A DNA stretch of 64,000 nucleotides. Source: Catellatospora methionotrophica (lineage in GTDB: Bacteria > Actinomycetota > Actinomycetes > Mycobacteriales > Micromonosporaceae). Position numbers and translations under genes: made by a program. This document shows, one piece after another, positions 9,048 to 16,312 of the stretch. The notes beneath the pieces were generated by a model, which searched no databases, was not told the DNA's origin, and worked only from the letters and a program-made list of their open reading frames with translations. Position 1 is the first letter of the stretch. Each line of letters opens with the position of its first letter. The stretch spans positions 1,116,001 to 1,180,000 of the forward strand of contig NZ_JAAOTJ010000001.1 in the NCBI RefSeq assembly GCF_011297335.1, read 5' to 3'.

Positions 9048-9692
9048 ATGTACATGGCTGATGTCCCCGGCATTGCTTCGACGATCGCTGCGGTGGTCCT
9101 TCCATTGCTACTGGTCTCCACGGCGCGGAAGGTCTTCAGTCGGCCTCCGGGATGTCTTGAACTCGTGGTGTTGGCGGTGTGGACCGCATTCAACATCTGG
9201 CAGGCGCACTGGGCCAGCACTCCCACGTGGGCCACCGTCCTGAACTACGTCGCGGTTGCCGCGGTATTCGTTCTGGGCGTGCGGGCCATGGCCAGGTACG
9301 CGCGGGCCTCGCGACCTCAGCCCATCGACCCCGCGGAGCTTCAGCGATTCATCGAACACGTCACCGCCGATGACGCCTTTCCGGTCGTCGTCTTCGGCGT
9401 ATCCCCGACCGGAGCGATCGCCTTTTCCTTCGGCCCGGCATCTGACCAGACAGCCATGATCGAACTGACCAGCGGCTGCCCGCTCTCGTTCGTCCAGGGC
9501 AGGATTGACGCGATGCTGGGGCCGCAGTCGCCACTCATCACGCAGTGGCGCGAAGGGCTGGCCGAGAACATCAACCACCGAGTGGTCCTGAGTCGCGACA
9601 CCCAGCACGGATCCTGGACCGGGAAACTCAAACAGCACAACGGACCGGCCTACGATGAGCGCACCTGCCCGTATCACGGTGACCATCCCTGA
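9048..9692 (+). CDS. Hypothetical membrane protein
   Basis: 214 residues with three N-terminal hydrophobic segments (about 8-24, 35-55 and 62-82) and then a soluble C-terminal region of about 130 residues. That region has no motif I recognise and ends in a Cys/His cluster TCPYHGDHP. An AGGAT element lies about 9 nt before the ATG at 9048, and an ATG at 9054 is the alternative. Base composition is noticeably less GC-rich than the neighbours, which hints at separate origin. A reading frame on the opposite strand lacks these coherent membrane segments and was not preferred. Confidence 0.6.
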   Translation: MYMADVPGIASTIAAVVLPLLLVSTARKVFSRPPGCLELVVLAVWTAFNIWQAHWASTPTWATVLNYVAVAAVFVLGVRAMARYARASRPQPIDPAELQRFIEHVTADDAFPVVVFGVSPTGAIAFSFGPASDQTAMIELTSGCPLSFVQGRIDAMLGPQSPLITQWREGLAENINHRVVLSRDTQHGSWTGKLKQHNGPAYDERTCPYHGDHP

Positions 9693-9881
9693 CAGCCCCC
9701 GAGGCCGAAACCCGGCCGCCTTGGCAGGTTCAGTCAGCCATGGTGTTCGGTGCTGTGCCAGAACAGCGCCACGTCACCGACCAGCGCACCGCTGTCGGCC
9801 ACCTCGATGCTGGCACGCCGACCATCGTGCCTAGTGCCGCGTCGCCGGTGACAGCGAGGTCGCCGATGTCCGGCAACCCGC

Positions 9882-10487
9882 TCAGGCTGCCGGGTCGAGC
9901 CAGACGGTCGCGTCGATCTGGGAGCCGCCGCCCTGCTTGGCGTCCAGGAACTTCACCGCCACGACCCGGCCGCCGCCGGTGCGTACGCAATAGATCTGGC
10001 TCTGGGTGAACTTCCCGATGCGGTCCCCCTGGGCGGCCAGCAGGTCGCTGCAGTCGCGGGCCCCGGGGGCGCCCGTGCCGGTCCAGCGCGCGACCTTGTT
10101 CGAGGAGTTGTAGGCGACGATCTGGAAGAAGTCGCCGTCGTAGACGTCCATGCTCGGGCCGGGGTCACGGGTGGGTGGCGTCGTGTCGAAGTCGATGCCG
10201 TTGTTGTCGAAGCGCAGTGGGCCGCCGTGCCACAGCGGCCGGCCGGGATCGTCGACCCGGGTGGGCCCGGCGGTGGGCTGGGAACCGGGCCCTGCCACGG
10301 ACTCGGATGCGGGTGCCGACGTGGTGGAGCGGGCCTGCGGCTGCGGTGCGGGCGTGCCGTCCCTGCCGACGATCTGGAAGATCAGGGCACCTGCGGCGAT
10401 CAGGGCCGACAGCAGCCCGGCGACGGCGGTGACGACGCCGGCGAAACTGGTCCAGAACGAGGTGCGACCGGGCGCTTGGTTCGACAT
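9882..10487 (-). CDS. Single-pass membrane protein with C-terminal Cys/VW domain (paralog family member 2)
   Basis: 201 residues from the ATG at 10487, with a weak ribosome site. A short cytoplasmic start is followed by a transmembrane segment (about 13-40), a Pro/Ala/Ser linker and an extracytoplasmic domain. That domain contains DCSDLLAAQG, then IYCVRTGGGRVVAVKF and a terminal DATVW. Two spaced cysteines, the C-[VF]-x-T-x-x-GR block and the final VW match the paralogs at 8089-8961 and 40433-41245. It lies head-to-head with the promoter of the Nudix-led operon. Confidence 0.75.
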   Translation of the reverse strand: MSNQAPGRTSFWTSFAGVVTAVAGLLSALIAAGALIFQIVGRDGTPAPQPQARSTTSAPASESVAGPGSQPTAGPTRVDDPGRPLWHGGPLRFDNNGIDFDTTPPTRDPGPSMDVYDGDFFQIVAYNSSNKVARWTGTGAPGARDCSDLLAAQGDRIGKFTQSQIYCVRTGGGRVVAVKFLDAKQGGGSQIDATVWLDPAA

Positions 10488-10558
10488 GCAGAGATTATGA
10501 CCATCGCATGTGGATTCCCACGCGCCCGGCGTACACACCCGGCCCGGCTGGTCCCGCA

Positions 10559-10587
10559 TTGACAACAGCCACCCCTCGGCCTATGGT
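10559..10587 (+). promoter_or_regulatory. Sigma70-type promoter of the nudix-J/kinase-vWA-purA-like operon
   Basis: TTGACA (10559-10564) and TATGGT (10582-10587) are separated by 17 bp, a near-consensus vegetative promoter. It lies 43 bp before the first ATG. The AT-rich stretch just downstream, AGTTCGAGTTAATCTCATAT, would be a natural place for autoregulation by the NrtR-like product. No strong palindrome is evident there. Confidence 0.75.
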
Positions 10588-10629
10588 CATTCTCAGTTCG
10601 AGTTAATCTCATATCGAGAAGGACATGGC

Positions 10630-11355
10630 ATGGTCACCGAGCGCGAGTTCCTCGACGGCTACGACCCCCGGGCCTACCCGGCGGTCGCGGTGACCGTCGA
10701 CATCGTCACGCTCACCATCCGCGACGGCGTCCTGAACGTGCTGCTGGTCGAACGCGGCGAGCAGCCCCACGCCGGCCGCCTCGCGCTGCCCGGCGGCTTC
10801 GTCCGTGAGGAGACGCTCGACCAGGCCGCCCGGCGCGAGCTGGCCGAGGAGACCGGGATCCTTCCCCGCGTACACCTGGAGCAGCTCGCCACGTTCGGCG
10901 ACCCGGGCCGCGACCCGCGCATGCGGGTGATGTCGATCGCCTACCTCGCGTTCGCGCCGCACCTGCCCGAGCCGACCGTCGGCGGCGACGCGGCCGCGGC
11001 CCGCTGGGTCCCCGTCGACACCGCGTCCGGCCTGGCGTTCGACCATGACGCGATCCTCGCCGCCGGGCTCGAACGGGCCCGAGCCAAGATCGAGTACACG
11101 CCGCTGGCGACCGCGTTCGTGGACGACGAGTTCACCATCGCGCAGCTGCGCGGGGTGTACACGGCCGTCTGGGGCGAGGAGCCGCACGCGGGCAACTTCC
11201 ACCGCAAGGTGCTGTCCGTGCCGGGCTTCGTCGCCGACACCGGGGCCACCACCCAGCGCGGCGGCGAACGCGGCGGACCCCGGTCCAAGCTCTACCGGGC
11301 CGGGGACGCCCGCATCCTGCACCCGGCACTGCTACGGCCCTCGCTGGAGCGGTGA
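10630..11355 (+). CDS. NrtR-like Nudix hydrolase/transcriptional regulator
   Basis: 241 residues. An N-terminal Nudix fold carries an intact Nudix box, GGFVREE...RRELAEETGI (about residues 55-77), so metal-dependent hydrolysis of a nucleoside-diphosphate compound is possible. The C-terminal part (FTIAQLRGVYTAVWG, then NFHRKVL) matches the winged helix of the NrtR family, which regulates NAD metabolism and senses ADP-ribose-like ligands. An AGAAGGA site lies 7 nt before the ATG. First gene of a four-gene operon: its stop overlaps the next start by one base (TGATG). It may be both sensor and repressor of the operon. Confidence 0.88.
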   Translation: MVTEREFLDGYDPRAYPAVAVTVDIVTLTIRDGVLNVLLVERGEQPHAGRLALPGGFVREETLDQAARRELAEETGILPRVHLEQLATFGDPGRDPRMRVMSIAYLAFAPHLPEPTVGGDAAAARWVPVDTASGLAFDHDAILAAGLERARAKIEYTPLATAFVDDEFTIAQLRGVYTAVWGEEPHAGNFHRKVLSVPGFVADTGATTQRGGERGGPRSKLYRAGDARILHPALLRPSLER

Positions 11356-12338
11356 TGAGCGGCTTCGACGACGCGGTCACCAGTGTGCTGGCCGCACGCA
11401 CCCCGGGCGACCTGTTCGGCGGCGTGGACGGCGGGCACGCGTACCGCACGCTTGCCAAGGTCCTGCACCCCGATGCCGCACCGGCCGGGGCGACAGCGAC
11501 CGCGACGCAGGCCTTCGCCCGGCTCGCGGACCTGTGGGCGGCGCACCGCGACGGCACGACCATGGTCACCCGCCGTGGCACGTACCGCGTCGGCGCGCTG
11601 CGGTACACCGGCGACCTCGCCGACCTGTACGACGTCGACGGCGGCGCGGCGCTGCTGAAACTGCCCCGCCACCCCGCCGACAGCGACCTGGTGCGCCGCG
11701 AGGCGCAGGCCCTGACCCGGCTGCGCGGCCACGGCGAGACCCGCCACCACGCGTACGCCCCACGGCTGATCGAGTCGTTCACCCACCGCGACCCGGCCGG
11801 CGGCGACCGGCGCACCGCGACGGTCCTCGCCCACCAGGCCGGATTCGTCGACCTCGCCCGGGTCAGGCAGTCCTACCCGGACGGCGTCGACCCGCGCGAC
11901 GCGGCCTGGATGTGGCGGCGGCTGCTCGTCGCCGTCGGCTACGCCCACCGCGCCGGTGTCGTGCACGGCGCCGTCGTCCCCGGCCACGTGCTGATCCACC
12001 CGGACGAGCACGGCCTGGTCCTGGTCGACTGGTGCTACAGCGTCACCGAGCCCGGCCAGACCGTCCCTGCGCTGGCCGCCGGATACCACGACCTCTACCC
12101 ACCGGAGGTCACCGGCAAGCGCCCCGCCGGTCCGGCGACCGACATCCACCTCGCCACCCGGTGCATGACCTGGCTCATGGGCGAGCGGACCCCGCCCGCC
12201 CTGGCCCGGTTCGCCCGCGGCTGCACCCTGCCCGACCCGAACACCCGCCCGCACGACGCGTGGCGGCTGCTCGCCGAACTCGACGAGCTGCTCGAAAAGC
12301 TCTACGGGCCGCGCACCTTCCGGCCCTTCACCCTCTAA
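11355..12338 (+). CDS. J-domain-like protein fused to a degenerate protein kinase
   Basis: 327 residues. The first ~65 resemble a J domain, with YRTLAKVLHPD holding the HPD tripeptide at 38-40. From about 75 a protein-kinase-like fold follows: ALLKLP with Lys102 in the ATP-lysine place, RREAQAL for helix C, HGAVVPGHVLI (204-214) in the catalytic-loop position and VDWCYS where DFG normally sits. The HRD Asp and the Asn are missing, so it is probably a pseudokinase that binds a nucleotide or a partner. J domains normally recruit DnaK. It is translationally coupled to the Nudix gene. Confidence 0.8.
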   Translation: MSGFDDAVTSVLAARTPGDLFGGVDGGHAYRTLAKVLHPDAAPAGATATATQAFARLADLWAAHRDGTTMVTRRGTYRVGALRYTGDLADLYDVDGGAALLKLPRHPADSDLVRREAQALTRLRGHGETRHHAYAPRLIESFTHRDPAGGDRRTATVLAHQAGFVDLARVRQSYPDGVDPRDAAWMWRRLLVAVGYAHRAGVVHGAVVPGHVLIHPDEHGLVLVDWCYSVTEPGQTVPALAAGYHDLYPPEVTGKRPAGPATDIHLATRCMTWLMGERTPPALARFARGCTLPDPNTRPHDAWRLLAELDELLEKLYGPRTFRPFTL

Positions 12339-12348
12339 GGAGCAGATC

Positions 12349-13314
12349 ATGGGAAGCGGACGATGGTCCACCGACGTCTACACGGCGTCGGCCAAGTACC
12401 GCAAAGCGACCGGGGCGAGCGCCTTCGCGCACAGCGACTCCGGCGCGCGTACCGTGCATGACGCCCTGAACCCGCGCGGCGTCACGGTCCGGGAGAGCCG
12501 CGACAGCGACCAGCACCCGCAGTCGACGCCGATCGCGATCCTGTTCGACGTGACCGGGTCGATGGGCTCGGTGCCGCGCGTGCTGCAGACGAAACTGCCG
12601 GAGCTGTTCGGTCTGCTCATCCGCAAGGGCTACTGCACCGATCCGCAGATCCTGTTCGGTGCGATCGGTGACGCCACCTGCGACCGCGCGCCGCTGCAGA
12701 TCGGGCAGTTCGAGTCCGACAACCGCACCGACGACGACCTGGGCCGGATCCTGCTCGAAGGCGGCGGCGGCGGGCAGCGCACCGAGTCCTACGAGCTGGC
12801 CATGTACTTCATGGCCCGGCACACCGACCTCGACGCCGTCGCCCGCGGCAGGCGGGGCTACCTGTTCATCATCGGCGACGAGATGGCCTACGGGCAGGTC
12901 AAGCCCGACGAGGTGCGCCGCGTCGTCGGCGACGCGATCACCGAGCCGATCAGCACCGAGGCGATCGTCGCCGAACTGCGGCGCAGCTACGACGTGTACT
13001 TCATCATGCCCGCGCAGGCCAGCTACACCGGCGACGCGCAGATCCTGGGATTCTGGCGCAAGCTGCTGGGCCAGAACGTCATCGAGCTCGACGACCTCGA
13101 CGCCGTCTGCGAGACCATCGCGCTGACGGTCGGGCTGGGCGAGGACGCGACCGATCTGGACGCGGGGCTGGTCGACCTCGCCGAGGCCGGGTCGGCGGCC
13201 GGGCCGACCGTCGGCAAGGCCCTCGCCCCGCTCGGCAGCACGCGGGGTGCGCTGGTGCGCTCGGCGCTGCCGGCCGGGTTCGGCGACCGGGCCACCCCGG
13301 CGGCCCGGCTGTGA
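12349..13314 (+). CDS. von Willebrand factor A domain protein
   Basis: 321 residues. ILFDVTGSMG (64-73) gives a MIDAS motif D-x-T-x-S. Thr145, in a GGGGGQRTES stretch, and Asp177, in FIIGDEM, supply the remaining metal-site positions. This looks like an active metal-dependent adhesion site used for protein-protein contacts. There is no signal peptide or transmembrane helix, so it acts in the cytoplasm. AAGGAG stands upstream of the ATG. It follows the J/pseudokinase gene by 10 nt and overlaps the next gene by 4 nt (GTGA). TerF/TerY-like stress-system vWA proteins are conceivable relatives, which is inference. Confidence 0.88.
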   Translation: MGSGRWSTDVYTASAKYRKATGASAFAHSDSGARTVHDALNPRGVTVRESRDSDQHPQSTPIAILFDVTGSMGSVPRVLQTKLPELFGLLIRKGYCTDPQILFGAIGDATCDRAPLQIGQFESDNRTDDDLGRILLEGGGGGQRTESYELAMYFMARHTDLDAVARGRRGYLFIIGDEMAYGQVKPDEVRRVVGDAITEPISTEAIVAELRRSYDVYFIMPAQASYTGDAQILGFWRKLLGQNVIELDDLDAVCETIALTVGLGEDATDLDAGLVDLAEAGSAAGPTVGKALAPLGSTRGALVRSALPAGFGDRATPAARL

Positions 13315-14522
13315 ACCAGCCCCGCCACGTCATCGTCGTCGACCTCGGCTACGGCGACGCCGGTAAGGGCACGATCGTGGACTGGCTCTGCGCGACCCGC
13401 CCGGTGGACACGGTGATCCGGTTCAACGGGGGCGCGCAGGCCGCCCACAACGTGGTGACGCCCGGCGGGCGTCACCACACCTTCGCCCAGTTCGGCTCCG
13501 GCACCCTGCACGGCGTACGCACCCACCTGTCCCGGTTCATGATGGTCGACCCGCTGGCGCTGGCCGCCGAGGCCGAGCACCTGGTGGAACTGGGCGTGTC
13601 CGCGCCGTTCGACCTGCTCACCGTGGACCGGCGGGCACTGCTGACCACGCCGTGGCACCGCGCCGCGAACCGTCGCCGCGAGGCCGCGCGCGGCGACGAC
13701 CGGCACGGTTCGTGCGGCATGGGCGTCGGCGAGACCGCCGCGTTCGCGCTGGCCCACCCCGACCTGGCCGTCCGCGCCGGGGACACCACATCCCCTTCGA
13801 TACTGGCGCGCAAGCTGGGCGCGGTCCGCGACGCGCTCACCGCCGAACTCGGACCCCTCGACGCGCCCCCGGTCGCCGCCGTCGCCGAGGCGTTCCGGTG
13901 GTTCGGGAGCGCGGCCGGGCTCGTCGACTCCTCCCGGCAGGCGCTGACCGGGCCGTGTGTGTTCGAAGGGGCCCAGGGTGTGCTGCTCGACGAGTGGCGC
14001 GGCTGGCACCCGTACACCACCTGGTCCACCACGACCTTCGACAACGCCGAGACCCTGCTGGCCGAGGACGGCGACGGCGACGCCCTGCGGCTGGGCGTCG
14101 TACGCACCTACACCACCCGCCACGGGGCCGGTCCCCTGGTCACCGAGGATGAGCAGCTCACTGCGGCGCTGCCGGAGCGGCACAACGGCCACGGCCCGTG
14201 GCAGGGCGCGTGGCGGGCCGGTCACTTCGACGCCGTCGCCCACCGCTACGCCGTCGAGGTCTGCGGCGGCGTCGACGCGCTCGCCGTCACCCACGCCGAC
14301 GCGGCCGCACACCACGAGCTGCGGATGTGCCTGTCCTACGATCAGCTGGACAGGATCGTGCCCGGCGAGCGTGGCGACCTGGCATACCAGGAGAAGCTGA
14401 CGCAGACGTTGACCACCGCCGTCCCGGTCTACACCGGGTTCGGCGAGGTCGGGGACGTGCTCGGCGTCCCGGTGGAGGTCACCTCATACGGCCCTACCTG
14501 GGCGGACAAGGTCACCCGGTGA
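13311..14522 (+). CDS. Divergent adenylosuccinate synthetase (PurA) paralog
   Basis: 403 residues with a GTG start overlapping the vWA stop. The fold is recognisable from VVDLGYGDAGKGTIVDWL (10-27), GPCVFEGAQGVLLDEWRG, VVRTYTTRHGAGPL and HFDAVAHRYAVEVCGGVD. The residues matching E. coli Asp13 and His41 are kept (Asp16, His46). However WGDEGKGK has become YGDAGKGT, GGHNAGHT has become GGAQAAHN and the aspartate-binding TTGRxR loop is replaced by GPWQGAWRAG. The GTP-side TKLD motif reads THAD. Canonical PurA makes adenylosuccinate from IMP, GTP and Asp. These changes suggest a different nucleotide and/or amino donor. It is not a housekeeping purA. Confidence 0.85.
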   Translation: MNQPRHVIVVDLGYGDAGKGTIVDWLCATRPVDTVIRFNGGAQAAHNVVTPGGRHHTFAQFGSGTLHGVRTHLSRFMMVDPLALAAEAEHLVELGVSAPFDLLTVDRRALLTTPWHRAANRRREAARGDDRHGSCGMGVGETAAFALAHPDLAVRAGDTTSPSILARKLGAVRDALTAELGPLDAPPVAAVAEAFRWFGSAAGLVDSSRQALTGPCVFEGAQGVLLDEWRGWHPYTTWSTTTFDNAETLLAEDGDGDALRLGVVRTYTTRHGAGPLVTEDEQLTAALPERHNGHGPWQGAWRAGHFDAVAHRYAVEVCGGVDALAVTHADAAAHHELRMCLSYDQLDRIVPGERGDLAYQEKLTQTLTTAVPVYTGFGEVGDVLGVPVEVTSYGPTWADKVTR

Positions 14523-14852
14523 CTACGCCTCGTTCAGCGGCCACACCTCGACGACGCCGTGCGCGATCGCGCACGGCGTGCCGGACACCGCTTCGATCGC
14601 CTCGTCGAGCGAGTCCGCCTCGATGAGGGCGAACCCGGCCACCGGCAGAGCGGCCGACAGGAACGGCCCCTTCTCCACGACAGTCCCAGTGGCGTCATGG
14701 TTTCTCACCTGCACCGGCGACCCCGCGATCCCCATTTCGGCACCGGCCTGCCGCAGGCGACCATCGTGGGCATGCGCCCGCTCGCGCAGTTCGGCGGCGG
14801 TGCTGTCATAACCGGCCTGGTCGCCGTATCCGATGGTCAGGAACTTCGCCAT
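14523..14852 (-). CDS. YCII/DGPF-domain family protein
   Basis: 109 residues from the ATG at 14852, preceded by GGAAGGA. It starts MAKFLTIGYGDQAGYD and contains VRNHDATGTVVEKGPF and GFALIEADSLDEAIEAVSG, typical of the small ferredoxin-like YCII/PhnB-associated proteins. Many of these sit near ECF sigma factors, though none is present here. Its stop abuts the stop of the PurA-like gene with no intervening base, so the two units are convergent. The biochemical role is unknown. Confidence 0.85.
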   Translation of the reverse strand: MAKFLTIGYGDQAGYDSTAAELRERAHAHDGRLRQAGAEMGIAGSPVQVRNHDATGTVVEKGPFLSAALPVAGFALIEADSLDEAIEAVSGTPCAIAHGVVEVWPLNEA

Positions 14853-15009
14853 GATCGGGGGTCCTTCCGAGGCAGGGGTCACCGCGCCGGTCCGGCAGGC
14901 GACGTGTATCCGTTCCCCGATCCCCCGGTCACTGAAACCCGCCCCTCTCCGGGTGAATGAAAACCGCACGTCAGGGGTACGTCCCCGGTTGCCGATCCAG
15001 GAGGCCGTG

Positions 15010-15150
15010 ATGAGCCAGACACCCGAGGAGCCGGAGATCGTCCGCGAGGACGACGAGGCCGAGATCCTCCGGCAGCGGGGACGCACCCCGCATCCCATCG
15101 AGCCCGCCGAGGGGCCCGACGACCCGGAGTACACCGGCGACCGTCCTTGA
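15010..15150 (+). CDS. Small acidic hypothetical protein
   Basis: 46 residues, very rich in Glu, Asp and Pro, with no hydrophobic segment. It begins MSQTPEEPEIVREDDEAEIL. CCAGGAGGCC stands a few bases before the ATG, which is the main support. Codon use is high-GC and consistent with coding. No function is assigned. Confidence 0.6.
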   Translation: MSQTPEEPEIVREDDEAEILRQRGRTPHPIEPAEGPDDPEYTGDRP

Positions 15151-15290
15151 CCGAGAGTCGCGACGCCCTCGCGCTGTGCTGCGCCAACGGTTCCGGGGAG
15201 CCGGGGTCCCCGGGATCGGCGCGGCGCGGCAGTGAAAGGATCGGGCGCACGTCCGGCACCACGCCGGATCACGACCCCGAAGGAGCGACC

Positions 15291-15512
15291 ATGGCTGTTT
15301 CCGCTGACCTCGCCAAGCTGCTGGACAAGGAATACCAGGACAAGAGCCTGGAGGAGATCGCCAACGCGCCCGTCGCCGCGCTCGCCGGTGTGAGCGAGCG
15401 TGCCGCCGACCACCTCAAGGACGCCCTGGGCATCAAGACGATCGGCGAGCTGGGCCGCAGCCCGTACTTCCGCGCCGCGCGGGCCATCGCGGACCTGGCC
15501 GACGCCAAGTAG
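15291..15512 (+). CDS. Small helix-hairpin-helix-like protein
   Basis: 73 residues with AAGGAG 5 nt before the ATG. The middle, ALAGVSERAADHLKDALGI followed by KTIGELG, has the shape of helix-hairpin-helix or SAM-like domains that read DNA or RNA backbones. The N-terminal part, LAKLLDKEYQDKSLEEI, is a charged helix. It is well supported as a gene, and a terminator follows directly. The function is unknown. Confidence 0.75.
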   Translation: MAVSADLAKLLDKEYQDKSLEEIANAPVAALAGVSERAADHLKDALGIKTIGELGRSPYFRAARAIADLADAK

Positions 15513-15521
15513 TTCGATGCA

Positions 15522-15554
15522 CGAGGGCCGGCTGCGGTGCGCAGCCGGCCCTCG
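15522..15554. terminator. Hairpin terminator, 15-bp perfect stem
   Basis: Arms 15522-15536 and 15540-15554 pair perfectly around a 3-nt loop. It lies between convergent genes ending at 15512 (plus) and 15585 (minus), so it can serve both. No clear T-run is present, as is usual in actinomycetes. Confidence 0.8.
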
Positions 15555-15584
15555 CCGGGTTCGCCTGGCTGGGCCGGTCGTCGA

Positions 15585-16181
15585 TCAGGCGGTGTAGCCG
15601 CTGGTGGACCAGATCCACCAGGACAGGTTGGCCAGGGTCATCGTGTACCGGTGGCCGCTGCCGAGCGCGACGTCCTCGATGACGGCGTTGGCGCCGGAGT
15701 TGGTGTAGCCGACCACGGTCAGGTAGTGGCCGCCGGGATAGTTGTGGTAGACCCCCGCGGTGTCGTAGCGCCCGCCGCGCACGTTGAGCACCAGGGCGTA
15801 GTTGCGGTCGACGTCGAACACGATGTCGTACTTGAGCAGGTTCTGCTCGGCGGCGCTGTTGCTGTTGACCACCTTGTGCTCGTACCAGTTGTTCACGTTG
15901 GCGTAGCTGTTGAGCACCGCCATCACCTGGGTAATCGAGTCGGTGCCGGCGGTGTCGGTGGGCAGGCGTGCGGCCAGGGTGGCCTGGCTCGGGGCGTAGC
16001 CGCGTACGGTCAGCGCCAGTCGGGTGGCCGCAGGTCCGCACCAGTAGCCCGTCTGCTGTGCCTGGAAGCTGTAGCCGGGCAGGGTCCGGGCGGTGGCCGC
16101 GGCGGCCGGAGCGGCCAGGCCGACGGCGGCGACGGCGGCCGAGATCAGCGCAGCGGCCACACTGCGGCGGAGGAGTGACAT
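15585..16181 (-). CDS. Secreted papain-like (C39-type) peptidase
   Basis: 198 residues. An Arg-containing N-terminus and hydrophobic core end in an AAA signal-peptidase context near residue 29 (Sec export). The mature part opens with QTGYWCGPAATRLAL, placing the nucleophile Cys48. GGHYLTVVGY supplies His152 and IEDVAL supplies Asp170, the order expected for C39-like double-glycine peptidases. It has no ABC transporter domain, so it acts alone outside the cell. AGGAG stands 8 nt upstream of the ATG. The substrate is unknown. Confidence 0.88.
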   Translation of the reverse strand: MSLLRRSVAAALISAAVAAVGLAAPAAAATARTLPGYSFQAQQTGYWCGPAATRLALTVRGYAPSQATLAARLPTDTAGTDSITQVMAVLNSYANVNNWYEHKVVNSNSAAEQNLLKYDIVFDVDRNYALVLNVRGGRYDTAGVYHNYPGGHYLTVVGYTNSGANAVIEDVALGSGHRYTMTLANLSWWIWSTSGYTA

Positions 16182-16312
16182 GACCAGTCTCCTAAGTGGA
16201 GTGAGAAAACTTTCCCACGGAGGCTAGCCATGTCATAAACTTTCATCAATATAGATGTCCTCGGCTCTCATCGAACATCGGTCAGGCGATCACCCCACCG
16301 CGGAGGAGGGTC

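Noticed and set aside
9108-9686. A minus-strand frame opposite the hypothetical membrane protein
   Set aside because: The plus-strand product has three coherent transmembrane segments and a ribosome site. The minus-strand product has neither.
13311-14522. PurZ-type enzyme of the 2-aminoadenine (Z-DNA) pathway
   Set aside because: PurZ replaces the catalytic Asp with Ser, whereas here Asp16 is kept. No DatZ, MazZ or DpoZ-like gene is nearby and the operon partners differ.
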